Shown here piece by piece: positions 29,801-38,173 of a DNA stretch of 64,000 nucleotides. This DNA comes from Sphingomonas abietis (GTDB lineage: Bacteria > Pseudomonadota > Alphaproteobacteria > Sphingomonadales > Sphingomonadaceae). The DNA lies in assembly GCF_027625475.1 (NCBI RefSeq), contig NZ_CP115174.1, forward strand, positions 3,504,501 to 3,568,500, read 5' to 3'. Numbering within the stretch: the first letter of the stretch is position 1; each line of letters opens with the position of its first letter. The notes beneath the pieces are model-generated. The model was given only the letters and a program-made list of their open reading frames with translations, had not been told where the DNA came from and made no database searches. Both the position numbers and the translations under genes were made by a program.

Positions 29801-29836
29801 CTATTCAGAGGGCGTCAGGGGGAAAGCGTTGATTGA
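26819..29836 (+). CDS. Sensor histidine kinase with periplasmic beta-propeller and Y_Y_Y domain
   Basis: A 1005-residue membrane sensor. A signal peptide (ending AALAQ) is followed by two sets of propeller repeats (DGFLWLGTYEGLFRFDG, GSIWVATEMGLDQF and others), a Y_Y_Y domain ending in NDGVWNQKG, one transmembrane helix near residues 746-763, a HisKA_3 dimerisation domain with the phosphorylated His in AREVHDTLLQ (about residue 793), and a HATPase with NEAIFNIWRHA and DDGVGIP. Such kinases sense periplasmic ligands, often carbohydrates. The cognate response regulator follows with an overlapping start. Confidence 0.9.
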   Translation: MFSAFRLLILILISTLSFAALAQDSDETAEQFTHTSWTSKDGVPGMVQALAQTPDGFLWLGTYEGLFRFDGASFDHIPVAKDHPPGSIPVSALLVTRAGQLWVGYAGGAGVEVMRRGRLERAGMPGAPGEVTMIVEDKDGAIWVVGGRGRKALKRFADGKWKSINERWGVPEDEAVSAVLAARDGTVWLATQTQVFFLRHGSTRFEATGLMISNGAGLAQDRTGRIWLSDAQGTKALPDFLAGAKAPLSVPAKGTDRTARRISLLFDRHGDLWGSTYTDGVFRIDRPGGAYAGPPSYFRSPDGLSSNEAVALLEDREGSIWVATEMGLDQFRRSNIERIPLLTSGSAEGFMLAADDRGDMYLTNGSRLWRSVPNGDPKFLLDLHDDIQALCRVRGGIWVAQKGKASKIEDGRITATVSWPDGKSVSSCGEDRDGKLWFARPAGNMLYREGAGWRQANLPSRRTPLDIFFDWRGAIVGSLSRKSVIVLDGPRTINLPESSLGVAGLTTVFGNAKGLLIGGGTGLARWDGHRIQRISIADQPWLRGVRGIVQNETGDTWLITNKGIARLTTTDLDRAFDNPAAPIPHDIFDEQDGFTSRTQNSQGLQVAIGGDDRLWFLTRQGVLRIDPSRLERNRIAPSLAIRSVAADGKLYPFSDEIRLPAGARNISIQYTALSLAIPSRVRFRYRLQGFDGAWIDPGQRRQAFYTNLAPGTYTFDVIAANNDGVWNQKGLSFRITIPPTFVQSRAFIALCIAIALLSLWLLYRLRLHTIAQRLRVRLSERLAERERVAREVHDTLLQSIQALILKFQLAVDEIPAELPVHGTLESTIDLAEEVLAQGRGRVRDLRITESGDDLERMINDIVQRLVFPSGTSVRITTVGEPASLNLIAADEIARIANEAIFNIWRHAQATQVGVRIAFSQTKLTVSFKDDGVGIPEEILKAGYRAGHYGLRGMRERAGRLDAELSLSSSIGTGTELTLTIPAKVAYARPPRRLFLFRGRQGESVD

Positions 29837-30473
29837 GCCGAGGCCCGTCGTTGAAGCGCCCATCCGGGTGTTAGTGGTGGATGACCATCCGCTTCTTCGC
29901 GAGGGTTTGACAGCGACGCTGCGCAAGCAGCCGGACCTAGAGGTGGTGGGAGAAGCGGTCGACGGCGTAGCGGCAGTCGAGCAGTTCAACACGCTCTCCC
30001 CCGACGTCACGCTGATGGACATCCAGATGCCGCAAATGGGCGGCATCGAAGCGATCGAGAGGATTCGGGAACTCGATCCGACCGCCGCCATCGTCGTGCT
30101 CACAACCTACCCCGGCGACAGTCAGGCCATGCGGGCGCTGAAGGCCGGCGCGTCCGGCTATCTCCTCAAGAGCTGCATTCGCAAGGATCTGCTCCAGACG
30201 ATCCGGGCGGTTCATGCCGGTGAGCGCGCCATTTCGGCCGAGGTCGCGCAAGCGATCGCGATGCACGCGATGGAAGAGCGGCTGAGCGAGCGCGAGGCAA
30301 GCATCCTCAGGCTCATCGCGGAAGGGCACCCGAACAAGCAGATCGCCTGGCAGCTCAATCTCGCTCAGGACACCATCAAGGGCCATCTGAAGAACATTTT
30401 CGCCAAGCTCGACGTGACCGACCGCACCCATGCCGTCGTGGTGGCAGTTCGCAGAGGGTTCATCGACCTTTGA
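29775..30473 (+). CDS. NarL/FixJ-family response regulator
   Basis: A two-domain regulator. The receiver domain has the acidic pair in VLVVDDHPLL, the phosphorylated Asp in TLMDIQMP and the conserved Lys in GYLLKS. The C-terminal LuxR-type helix-turn-helix reads LSEREASILRLIAEGHPNKQIA and continues to the DNA-recognition helix. It overlaps the kinase gene and is its partner. Two starts are possible: ATG 29775 with AGGTGG upstream, or TTG 29829 with GGGGGA six bases upstream; the second gives the more usual receiver N-terminus. Confidence 0.92.
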   Translation: MLGHRGACSYSEGVRGKALIEPRPVVEAPIRVLVVDDHPLLREGLTATLRKQPDLEVVGEAVDGVAAVEQFNTLSPDVTLMDIQMPQMGGIEAIERIRELDPTAAIVVLTTYPGDSQAMRALKAGASGYLLKSCIRKDLLQTIRAVHAGERAISAEVAQAIAMHAMEERLSEREASILRLIAEGHPNKQIAWQLNLAQDTIKGHLKNIFAKLDVTDRTHAVVVAVRRGFIDL

Positions 30474-30506
30474 TGAGCCGGGATCTGGCTTCCGCCCCGC
30501 AGTCCA

Positions 30507-31928
30507 TCAGAAGCCGTGATCTTCCCAGTCGCTGAAGTCGGCTTGGATGGGGTGCGTGACGTAGCGGATGCCCTCAACACGCATCCGCCATACGTCACTG
30601 TCGCCGAGCCGAAGCGCGGGGCCTGGATCGGGGACCGCCGCGACCGGTTCCCATAACCCTGCGAGCCAGTTGTCATCATCACCAGGATTTTGGGCCTGTG
30701 CGTTCTCAGCCTCGGCAGGCGGTGGCTCGAAACTGATCATGTCGCGGTCGAGCCTATCGTCTTCGTCGGCATCATCGTCGGTGCGGGCCTGGCGGTGATG
30801 AAAATAGCGTATCGCGCGCGCGCTCTCATCGTCAGCTCCCTCGACGGAAGCGGCTTGCGGGAAGAGCACCACGTTGTTCGCGGAGTCGGTAATTTGCGCC
30901 GATCCGAACACAATACCGTCCAAACCGGGGTTGGGGCGCGACCAGAGATATTCGCCGATGACCTGAGTGGGCAGATAGTCGAGCGTTTCGCGGCCGGGAA
31001 TGACCGCGCGCCTTATCTCGGCATGGAAGCCCCGCATGAACGCCGAATAGGCCATGCGCTCGCTATAGTGCGGGTGAAAATAGCTGAGCGGCTCGGGGTC
31101 GGCCTCAAGCAAGGTGAGGTCGAGCACCCGCAAGGGGCGCAAGATCTCGAACCGGCCGACGATCGCATAGCCACCGACCGGGGTGCGCAATTCGGCGACA
31201 CAGGTGTCGCGGTCGAACGAGCCGTAGAACACGCTGATCCCAGCCGCGTTCATGCGCCCTGAGCCCGCGATCCCGGGCGGCGGCGCACCGAGTTGGCGGC
31301 GACGTTGTCGATAGATCTTTTCCTGCTCAGCACGGTCGTTGGCGGGCCGGGCGCGAAAGATGTGTGTTTGGCCCGTGTTCGGCCCGATCGTCCGGACCGC
31401 GCCTCCTGGCGGCCATTCTTCGCGCAAAATTGGACCAAATATCTCGTCGAGGACGTGCGCGCTTAGATCGAGGAAGAAACGGCGTTGATGTTTCAGTTCA
31501 TCGCAGAAGCTCTGCCACCCACGCCCGAACCAATCGTCCTCGGAATCGAGGATCGCATAGCAGTCTGATGTGTCGTCATAGAAATCAAAGCCGCCGTCAT
31601 TGACCTCGACACGGTAATGGTCTGCGAGCACGGATACGAGGTCACGACCAATCTCGTCGGTGTCCGCCTCGAGGATTTCGGTCATGATGTTGCTGGGAAG
31701 ATCTCCGTCGGGCGCCCAGTCAGGGTTACCGTCGCGCATCACGAAGCCGGCCTCCGCCTCGCCGACGATGTTCTGGAACACCGGATCCACCCTGCGTGCG
31801 AGATCCTCGACACGGATGGCCGCTCGGCGTGAGCCACAATAGCTACACGTCCGGCGCGGTTGCTCCGCCTTTATTTCGGCGCTGACGAGGTCCTCGCCAA
31901 TGCACTGCCAACATACATTCTTGGTCAC
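30507..31928 (-). CDS. HEPN-associated RES-domain protein, putative NAD-consuming toxin
   Basis: About 473 residues. The N-terminus has two CxxC pairs (VCWQCIGEDL and RTCSYCGSR), followed by the helical region found before some RES domains (the HEPN/RES N-terminal type). The RES domain then shows its three signature residues in context: HIFRARPAND (Arg), TCVAELRTPVGG (Glu) and VFGSAQITD with NNVVLF (Ser). RES toxins such as ParT, MbcT and Xre-RES partners degrade or transfer NAD. No Xre antitoxin is adjacent. The GTG at 31928 is the likely start, since the frame further upstream has no coding character. It is divergent from the next operon. Confidence 0.75.
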   Translation of the reverse strand: MTKNVCWQCIGEDLVSAEIKAEQPRRTCSYCGSRRAAIRVEDLARRVDPVFQNIVGEAEAGFVMRDGNPDWAPDGDLPSNIMTEILEADTDEIGRDLVSVLADHYRVEVNDGGFDFYDDTSDCYAILDSEDDWFGRGWQSFCDELKHQRRFFLDLSAHVLDEIFGPILREEWPPGGAVRTIGPNTGQTHIFRARPANDRAEQEKIYRQRRRQLGAPPPGIAGSGRMNAAGISVFYGSFDRDTCVAELRTPVGGYAIVGRFEILRPLRVLDLTLLEADPEPLSYFHPHYSERMAYSAFMRGFHAEIRRAVIPGRETLDYLPTQVIGEYLWSRPNPGLDGIVFGSAQITDSANNVVLFPQAASVEGADDESARAIRYFHHRQARTDDDADEDDRLDRDMISFEPPPAEAENAQAQNPGDDDNWLAGLWEPVAAVPDPGPALRLGDSDVWRMRVEGIRYVTHPIQADFSDWEDHGF

Positions 31929-32122
31929 GCCTGGGTCGACGCACTGGAGCTGAGCATATCGGCATTCTCCTCGCGAGGGTCCTGGGTGGCAAGAAAAACT
32001 GTCACAAATTGAGGGTTGATAGTGCCCTCGCGTACAGGCCAATCTCCGTGCGAAGGCCCGGTCGTCCTGACCAAGGGCCAACAGCCATCCGAGTCGCCGC
32101 GTTCTCCGGGGGGAGCAGTTGC

Positions 32123-33337
32123 TTGACGTCTTTTGGTTTCACGTTTCTGTCGCGGAAGGCCCTTGGGCAAGCAGAGCAGATGATGTTCGGCAACAATGCC
32201 GGAGTCCGCGATGAGGTCGGTTTCCTGATCGTCCACCAGCGTTATGCAGACCACCTCTTCCCAGGCACCTCGGTCCTGCACACACGGCTCCGTTACACGC
32301 TCCTCATCCCATGGATCTATCAGACCTTGCGGGCAAAGCGTCCGGTTCCAAAGGACTTCGCCCAAGCCTTCGTCGATCTAGAACATGCACTGACCGGCCG
32401 CCTCCAATTCAAGGACGGCGAAGGCGAGCCTGACGGCGTGATCGGCGGCGAGGTGTATCCTCGCGCCATCAGCCAGCCGCCCGCCTACGTCTATTGGACG
32501 GCGCTCGCAAAATGGGGGCTGATCGCCACGCGTCCCGATGGCCGCCCTTGGAGCCGCCCTGACATGGCCAGGCTGCTTTCGGCCGGCAGCAAACGGACGA
32601 CGCACGATGACGACGGCAAGCCCCTGGAGACGAGTGCCTGGCCGATTACGGACTTGATCCCGGCGCCAATCGAATGGGACGATGGCGGCAAGCTGACATT
32701 GGAACTCTCTGGCCGAGAACGACAGTTCCTGGCGCGCAAGCTTCGCGCCGTGCGCTCGCCGCGCGATCCCAGCGAACCCTCCCTGCTGTCGAAGCTCGTC
32801 GGGCGCCCGCTGGACGAAGCCGTGCATTGCTGGAGCGCAGAGATCCTCGAGCTGGCGGGCAAAGATGCTGCTCGGTTGAGGCGGGCTGGACAAGCAGCAG
32901 CGCTCTCGGCCGTCGGCCGAGCTACCTACGCGGCTCTCGTCGAGGATTTGAAGGAGACGCGCGACAAGCGTCCCCAGGACAATCTGCATCGCTCCGCGCT
33001 CGGAGAGGTCGTCGACGAATGGGGCGCGGACGCCGCCGCGCTCGACTTCGACCAATTCCTCGATGATGTTGGCCACCTCCCCGCCCCTGTCGAAGCGGTT
33101 CTTCGCGAGACGTTGGCCTGGGTGCGCTCCAAAGCGAAGAGCCCGGCCTCGTTGCTCGGGGCCTACGAGCGGGCGGAGTATAGTCGCAAGAGCGACCGCG
33201 CGCGGCTGGCCAATAATCAATTTGGTGTCGATCGCCGCATGGAGTGGCAGGCGGGGAAGCATGGTTCCGCGGAACCGCTCCACTACCGCTGGGGAAACGT
33301 GAAGCGCCTTCTCCGGGATCTCGAGGGCGTCGCATGA
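32123..33337 (+). CDS. DUF6361 family protein, first gene of a three-gene system
   Basis: About 404 residues. The N-terminal region matches DUF6361: LTSFGF, RDEVGFLIVHQRYADHLFPG, and TRLRYTLLIPWIYQTL. The remainder is helical. I chose TTG 32123 because GGGGGAG sits about 8 bases upstream and the domain begins with T-S-F-G, as in its relatives. Frames extending to 32009 add no recognisable sequence. No enzymatic motif is visible. Its stop overlaps the next ATG (ATGA), and the pair overlaps a helicase gene in turn, so all three should act together. Confidence 0.75.
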   Translation: MTSFGFTFLSRKALGQAEQMMFGNNAGVRDEVGFLIVHQRYADHLFPGTSVLHTRLRYTLLIPWIYQTLRAKRPVPKDFAQAFVDLEHALTGRLQFKDGEGEPDGVIGGEVYPRAISQPPAYVYWTALAKWGLIATRPDGRPWSRPDMARLLSAGSKRTTHDDDGKPLETSAWPITDLIPAPIEWDDGGKLTLELSGRERQFLARKLRAVRSPRDPSEPSLLSKLVGRPLDEAVHCWSAEILELAGKDAARLRRAGQAAALSAVGRATYAALVEDLKETRDKRPQDNLHRSALGEVVDEWGADAAALDFDQFLDDVGHLPAPVEAVLRETLAWVRSKAKSPASLLGAYERAEYSRKSDRARLANNQFGVDRRMEWQAGKHGSAEPLHYRWGNVKRLLRDLEGVA

Positions 33338-35142
33338 AAGAGCGCCCACCCGCATGGCCGGGCCAGCCCTATCTCGACGAGCTTCGTCCAAAATCAGGCG
33401 AAAGCGTCCGTCTCGCGCTGTTCGCGACCTACTCGGTCGACCTTTCGGCGATCGCAGCGACGCTGCTCGCCCTTATTGGCCGCAATAACGAGAAAGGATC
33501 GGGCGCCGCGATCGACTTCGCGGAGGCGATAGACCAATTGCGCGACCGGGTCCGGATCATCATCCAGCGCGGGCGGATCGCGCGGCCGGTCGCACTCCCG
33601 AAGGTCGCAGGCATCCTCGATCAGTTCGTAGTCGAGCAGACTCATGATGAGCGGACCCGCAGCTGGCATCCCAAGATCGCGCTCGTCGCCTATGACGGTC
33701 CGAAAGGTCCTGCCGGCTGGAAGCTCTGGATCGGCAGCCGCAATCTCACCCGCTCCCAGGATCTCGAGGTGGGCGTGCTTCTCGAAGGTCATGCCAAGCG
33801 CGGTAAAGGTCGAGCGCGCCTTCAGGGCATCGGTTCGCTCGGCGTCAGCCTAGCCAATACGGCGCGACGGGGGGATGCCGTCGATATCGGCGAGACATTG
33901 GAGACCATTTGGTGGGATGCGCCGGACGGCTTCAAACTGTCCGCGCTGCTCGACGGGCTTGAGGAAGGCGTAGCACTCGACGCCCATCCGCCGGCGGGCA
34001 AGATCGACGGGCTGACGATCGTCAGCCCGTTTCTATCAGCGGATTTCCTGAAAATGGCGAGCCGCTGGGGAGCGGCGGATGAGCGGACGCTCGTCTCGTC
34101 GATGCCGGCGCTGGTAGACATGGCGAACCGGTCCGGTGCGCCGCTGGCCGGCTTCTCGCGCATCCTAGCGTATGCCGCGCCGGATGAGATGATCGAAGAG
34201 AAGGAGGCGGCAGTGCCCGATCAGTCAGCGGCGCAAGACGATGACACCGAGCCGCAGGCGCTGGCGCTCCACGCGAAGCTGGTGGTTTTTCACCAAGGCA
34301 ATAAGTCGATCGTACGGATCGGCAGTGCCAATGCCACCCACCGTGCCTGGGGCGGCCAGAATTCCGAAGTGATGCTCGAACTCGAAGCCAGCGAGGCGTT
34401 CAATCCGGGCCTCGGCTTTCTGATCGGAAAGGCGACGCCGGTCACAATCGACGAGCTGATGCAGGCGCAACCGGTCGCCATCAGCGAGCGCGATGCGCTT
34501 GAGGAATCGCGTAAGGCGCTGATGGCATCCTGGGATCCGATCCTGCGGCGCAACGGTGATCACTTCGTGCTTGATGCTCAAACACCGCCGCAGCTCGCTG
34601 ACCCGTGTCACCGACTGTCTGCGGGCCATGCCAATGGCGATCTTCTTCCCTGGCCGCAGACCGGGCTTCGGCTCGACCTTGGCGAAATCCCGTTGTCGGT
34701 CCAATCCGCGTTCATCCAGGTCCGCCTATCCCTTGCGGAGACCTCTGTGCGGTGGATGCAGCGGGTGCCTGTCGACCCCCCACTCGACGCGAAGCGCGAC
34801 CTTGCGGCGCTGGCGAGCCATATGGGCCTTCGCGCCTTCCACGACTGGATGCGCGCAATGCTCGGCGGAGAGACCGTGCCGATCGGCGATGTCGCCTGGG
34901 ATGAGGACGTGGGAGGGACGTCGAATGGACGCGAAGCGCTGGGCTACGCCCGGTTGACGCTCGAGGACATTCTCGCGGCATGGGCGCGCGACGACAAAGC
35001 ATTCGCGCGGGCCGATAAACACTTCGCGCCCTATGTCGATGCGTTGCTTGCCCATGACGGGGCTCTCACCGCTGACGAAAAGCAAAGCCTGAAAGAACTT
35101 GCGCAGATCTGGGCGATGGCCCGGACGCAGCTTGCATCATGA
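33334..35142 (+). CDS. Phospholipase D-like protein with two HxK motifs
   Basis: About 602 residues. Two half-sites of the PLD active site are present: SWHPKIALVAY followed by IGSRNLTRSQDLEVG (about residues 112-150) and LHAKLVVF followed by IGSANATHRAWGG (about residues 313-345). Each has the HxK and downstream GS-x-N of the superfamily, which in bacterial defence (for example DrmC of DISARM) includes nucleases. No signal peptide or membrane helix is seen, consistent with a cytoplasmic nuclease-like enzyme. It overlaps the DUF6361 gene by four bases and the helicase gene by four. Confidence 0.82.
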   Translation: MKERPPAWPGQPYLDELRPKSGESVRLALFATYSVDLSAIAATLLALIGRNNEKGSGAAIDFAEAIDQLRDRVRIIIQRGRIARPVALPKVAGILDQFVVEQTHDERTRSWHPKIALVAYDGPKGPAGWKLWIGSRNLTRSQDLEVGVLLEGHAKRGKGRARLQGIGSLGVSLANTARRGDAVDIGETLETIWWDAPDGFKLSALLDGLEEGVALDAHPPAGKIDGLTIVSPFLSADFLKMASRWGAADERTLVSSMPALVDMANRSGAPLAGFSRILAYAAPDEMIEEKEAAVPDQSAAQDDDTEPQALALHAKLVVFHQGNKSIVRIGSANATHRAWGGQNSEVMLELEASEAFNPGLGFLIGKATPVTIDELMQAQPVAISERDALEESRKALMASWDPILRRNGDHFVLDAQTPPQLADPCHRLSAGHANGDLLPWPQTGLRLDLGEIPLSVQSAFIQVRLSLAETSVRWMQRVPVDPPLDAKRDLAALASHMGLRAFHDWMRAMLGGETVPIGDVAWDEDVGGTSNGREALGYARLTLEDILAAWARDDKAFARADKHFAPYVDALLAHDGALTADEKQSLKELAQIWAMARTQLAS

Positions 35143-38100
35143 GCGCTCTTCCCAAGCCCTTTCAGCAAGCGACGGTCGCGGCCGCGACAGCGGCGCTGAC
35201 CGGCGCAAATCCGCTCCGACGCTTTCTCGTGGCGGACGAGGTCGGCCTTGGCAAAACCGTCGTCGCTCGCGACACGCTCGCGGCGCTCGCTCGCAAGGCA
35301 CGTAAGTTCACGGTCTACTATATCTCGAGTGGCCATAAGGTCGCCGATCAGAACAAGGTCGAGCTGCTGCGATCCCTGGACGAGGATGCTGCCAAGAAGG
35401 CGCTTTCACAGGTCGATCGCGTAGGCCTCATACCGTTTGAAAAGAGGCGTGAGGGCAAGCTTCGGCTGTACGCTTTCACCCCTCAAACCTCCTTCTCCGG
35501 CACGAAGCGTCTCTACGGCGGCAAGGCGGTCGAGCGTGCCTTCATCAAGATGCTGCTGGACGAACTCTATCCCGGCCTGACGAGGGCGTTCTCTCCGGAG
35601 TTCATCGAGCACGGGGCTACGTCGGGCTGGGCCGGCGCGGTCGCTGAAGCCAGGGAGAATTTCGCGCACGCATCTGCAGCGTTCAAAGCGGCATATGGCC
35701 GAGCGCTGCGGCAGGAATTCGGGAAAGCCGCACGCGACGCAATCTTGCAGGCTGCGAACGATTCCAAGATCGCTGACGGGCACACGATCGGGCGGATGCG
35801 CAAGGCGCTGGCTCAGGCGTCGCTCGACGCAGCGACACCTGACCTTGTCATCCTCGATGAATTCCAATGCTACCGCGAATTGCTCGACGCGGGTGCAGAC
35901 AATCCACTCGCCCGCCAGTTGCTCGAAGGGAAGGACGGCGCTTCTCCGCCCCCCATCCTGCTGCTTTCGGCGACGCCATATCGCTTCTACGCGGAACGAT
36001 GGGAAACCGGCGCGGGGACTGCCCCCCATGTCGAGCTGTTCGACCTCATCGCATTCCTCGGAGGTGCCGATGTCCGTTCCAAAGCGGAAGCGCATTTTCG
36101 CCGCTTCGGCGACCTGCTGCATGTGATCGGGCGCCTCCCCGTCGACGGCCGTCAGCCTGCGATCGACGAGGCCCAGGGCATAAAGCAACAGCTGGAAGTT
36201 CTCCTCACGCCGCTGATGTCGCGGACCGAGCGCCCTGCGGCGCGTGAAACCACTGAACCTCCGCCCAAGCCCGTGCGGATCGAACCGCACGACCTGGACA
36301 TCTATCGCCACTTCGCAGCGGCGGTGCCGAAGAATCTGAGAACCACCGCCATCGCATATTGGCTGTCGGTACCCTTGCCGGCCCAGGCACTGGGTGATCG
36401 TTATCAGATCACCCGCGGCCGGGAATTTCCTGCGACGCGCAGCGTCCCGCGCCTCGGTGTCAGCACCTGGTTCAAACCGCCCAAGGATGCCTGGGGCAGC
36501 GCCAAGCTGCGGGCGCTGGCCGATATCGTATCGACCGAAGCGCTCGCTCTGCCGTGGATGCGCCCTTCGCTTCCATGGTGGGATCCCGCCGGCCCCTGGG
36601 CGAGAATAGCGGAACCGCAGAAGATCCTGCTCTTCAGCCGATTCAAGGCAACGCCCCAAAGCGTAGCAGCGCTGGTGAGCCTCGAGGTCGAGCGAAGCTT
36701 GGTCGGCAAGAGCACCCTGCCCTACAAGAACGCCTGGAAGAAGCGTCACCTCAATCCCAAACCCAATCAGGGTCCGACGCTCGCACTGTTTCACCCAAGC
36801 CCGTTCCTGATCCGCGCCGTCGATCCGCTCGATGTGCGCGACGGGGCTTCGATCAGGCAGGTTCGGGCCCGCGCGAGGCAGCAGATCATCCGGTCGCTTC
36901 CATCTTCCATCGTCCCCGAGGCTCCCAATAAGCGCGATGCTCGTCGTCGGAAGCCGGCCTGGGCCGTGCTCGCTGCGATCGAACGCGCGCAACGGCAGCC
37001 TCATGCGCGCGAATTTGCCATGGTACAGAAGGACTGGAGATGGGTCGCGCCCAAGGAAGCGGCGCTCCAATCCCTCCTCACCCTTCGCGACGAGGCGGAG
37101 CCGATTACCTGGATCAGCAAGTGGGAACTCGATGCGCTGGTCGACATGGCGCTCGGCGCTCCGGGTAACGTCGCCGGCCGCGCGCTCTACCGCCATTTGC
37201 CGGAACTCTTCGATTATAGCGGCCGGCATTATCGCAAGCTGGCGCGCTTCTGCTGGACGAAGCTGCGCACCTACCTCGATCGTCCGGTCTTCTGGGCGGT
37301 GCTGCCGGGAGGCGACGCCACCGCGAAATATCAGCGCGCCTGCATCGAAGGCTGCCTCGAGGCGGTACTCGACGAGCATTTCTGGCTGCGCAAATCCAAG
37401 GTCGGGAGCACGGGCCTCATCGACGATCTTTCCGGAGCGCTGTCAGCCAACGTGGGTACGTTTGGCTTCAAAGGGCCGGCCACGAAGGACAAGGTTCGGA
37501 TCCGCTGCCATGCCGCGGTGCCGTTCGGCGGCACCGAAAGCGAGACACAGCGTCAGGATCAAGGTGACGACAAACTGTCGCCTGCGCGCTCGGAAGAGAT
37601 CCGCAGCGCCTTCAACACGCCCTTCTGGCCCTATGTCCTTGCAACCACCTCGGTCGGACAGGAGGGGCTCGATTTCCACAGCTGGTGCGATCAATTGGGC
37701 CATTGGGATCTTTGTTCGAGTCCGGTCGATCTGGAACAGCGCGAGGGCCGAGTGCAGCGCTTCGGTGGTCTCACCGTCCGACGCCCGCTGGCCGCCAAGC
37801 TCGGAGAAGGCGCCTTGGCGCAAGCACGGCGTGATCTGACCTCCCCCTGGGACGCGATCGCAGCAAGTGCCAATCTAGCGTTCAAGGACGACGAAACCGG
37901 CCTCACGCCCTGGTGGACCTTGCCCGGCGCTGAGCTCAAGCGTCACCTGTTCGCTCTCCCGCAAAGCCGTGACATCGACCGATTTGCCAGGCTGAAGACC
38001 CAACGCCTGCTCTACCGGGTGGCGCTTGGGCAGCCCGACCAGGAGGATCTGGTCGAACTTCTGACGGACAACGATCCCGAAGCGGTCCGGCTGCTGCAAG

Positions 38101-38159
38101 GCTTGAGCCTGAACCTTTCGGCCTTTGCGCATCGCAAGCCTACCAGCCAACCGACCTGA
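35139..38159 (+). CDS. SF2 (SNF2-like) helicase, third gene of the system
   Basis: About 1006 residues. Helicase motifs are in order: Q-like FQQATVAAATAAL, Walker A ADEVGLGKTVVA (about residues 31-42), Walker B LVILDEFQ (about 236-243), motif III LLSATPYRF (about 273-281), and C-terminal motifs SVGQEGLDFH (about 837) and EQREGRVQRFGG (about 864). DEVGLGKT is the SNF2 style of Walker A. The middle of the protein carries long inserts. In defence systems such helicases travel along or sense DNA while a nuclease partner cuts. It starts within the PLD gene's stop. Confidence 0.85.
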   Translation: MSALPKPFQQATVAAATAALTGANPLRRFLVADEVGLGKTVVARDTLAALARKARKFTVYYISSGHKVADQNKVELLRSLDEDAAKKALSQVDRVGLIPFEKRREGKLRLYAFTPQTSFSGTKRLYGGKAVERAFIKMLLDELYPGLTRAFSPEFIEHGATSGWAGAVAEARENFAHASAAFKAAYGRALRQEFGKAARDAILQAANDSKIADGHTIGRMRKALAQASLDAATPDLVILDEFQCYRELLDAGADNPLARQLLEGKDGASPPPILLLSATPYRFYAERWETGAGTAPHVELFDLIAFLGGADVRSKAEAHFRRFGDLLHVIGRLPVDGRQPAIDEAQGIKQQLEVLLTPLMSRTERPAARETTEPPPKPVRIEPHDLDIYRHFAAAVPKNLRTTAIAYWLSVPLPAQALGDRYQITRGREFPATRSVPRLGVSTWFKPPKDAWGSAKLRALADIVSTEALALPWMRPSLPWWDPAGPWARIAEPQKILLFSRFKATPQSVAALVSLEVERSLVGKSTLPYKNAWKKRHLNPKPNQGPTLALFHPSPFLIRAVDPLDVRDGASIRQVRARARQQIIRSLPSSIVPEAPNKRDARRRKPAWAVLAAIERAQRQPHAREFAMVQKDWRWVAPKEAALQSLLTLRDEAEPITWISKWELDALVDMALGAPGNVAGRALYRHLPELFDYSGRHYRKLARFCWTKLRTYLDRPVFWAVLPGGDATAKYQRACIEGCLEAVLDEHFWLRKSKVGSTGLIDDLSGALSANVGTFGFKGPATKDKVRIRCHAAVPFGGTESETQRQDQGDDKLSPARSEEIRSAFNTPFWPYVLATTSVGQEGLDFHSWCDQLGHWDLCSSPVDLEQREGRVQRFGGLTVRRPLAAKLGEGALAQARRDLTSPWDAIAASANLAFKDDETGLTPWWTLPGAELKRHLFALPQSRDIDRFARLKTQRLLYRVALGQPDQEDLVELLTDNDPEAVRLLQGLSLNLSAFAHRKPTSQPT

Positions 38160-38173
38160 CGGACGCCAGCCTC

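Noticed and set aside
35406..37379. 657-residue minus-strand frame
   Set aside because: Antisense to the helicase gene, which has all its motifs in order.
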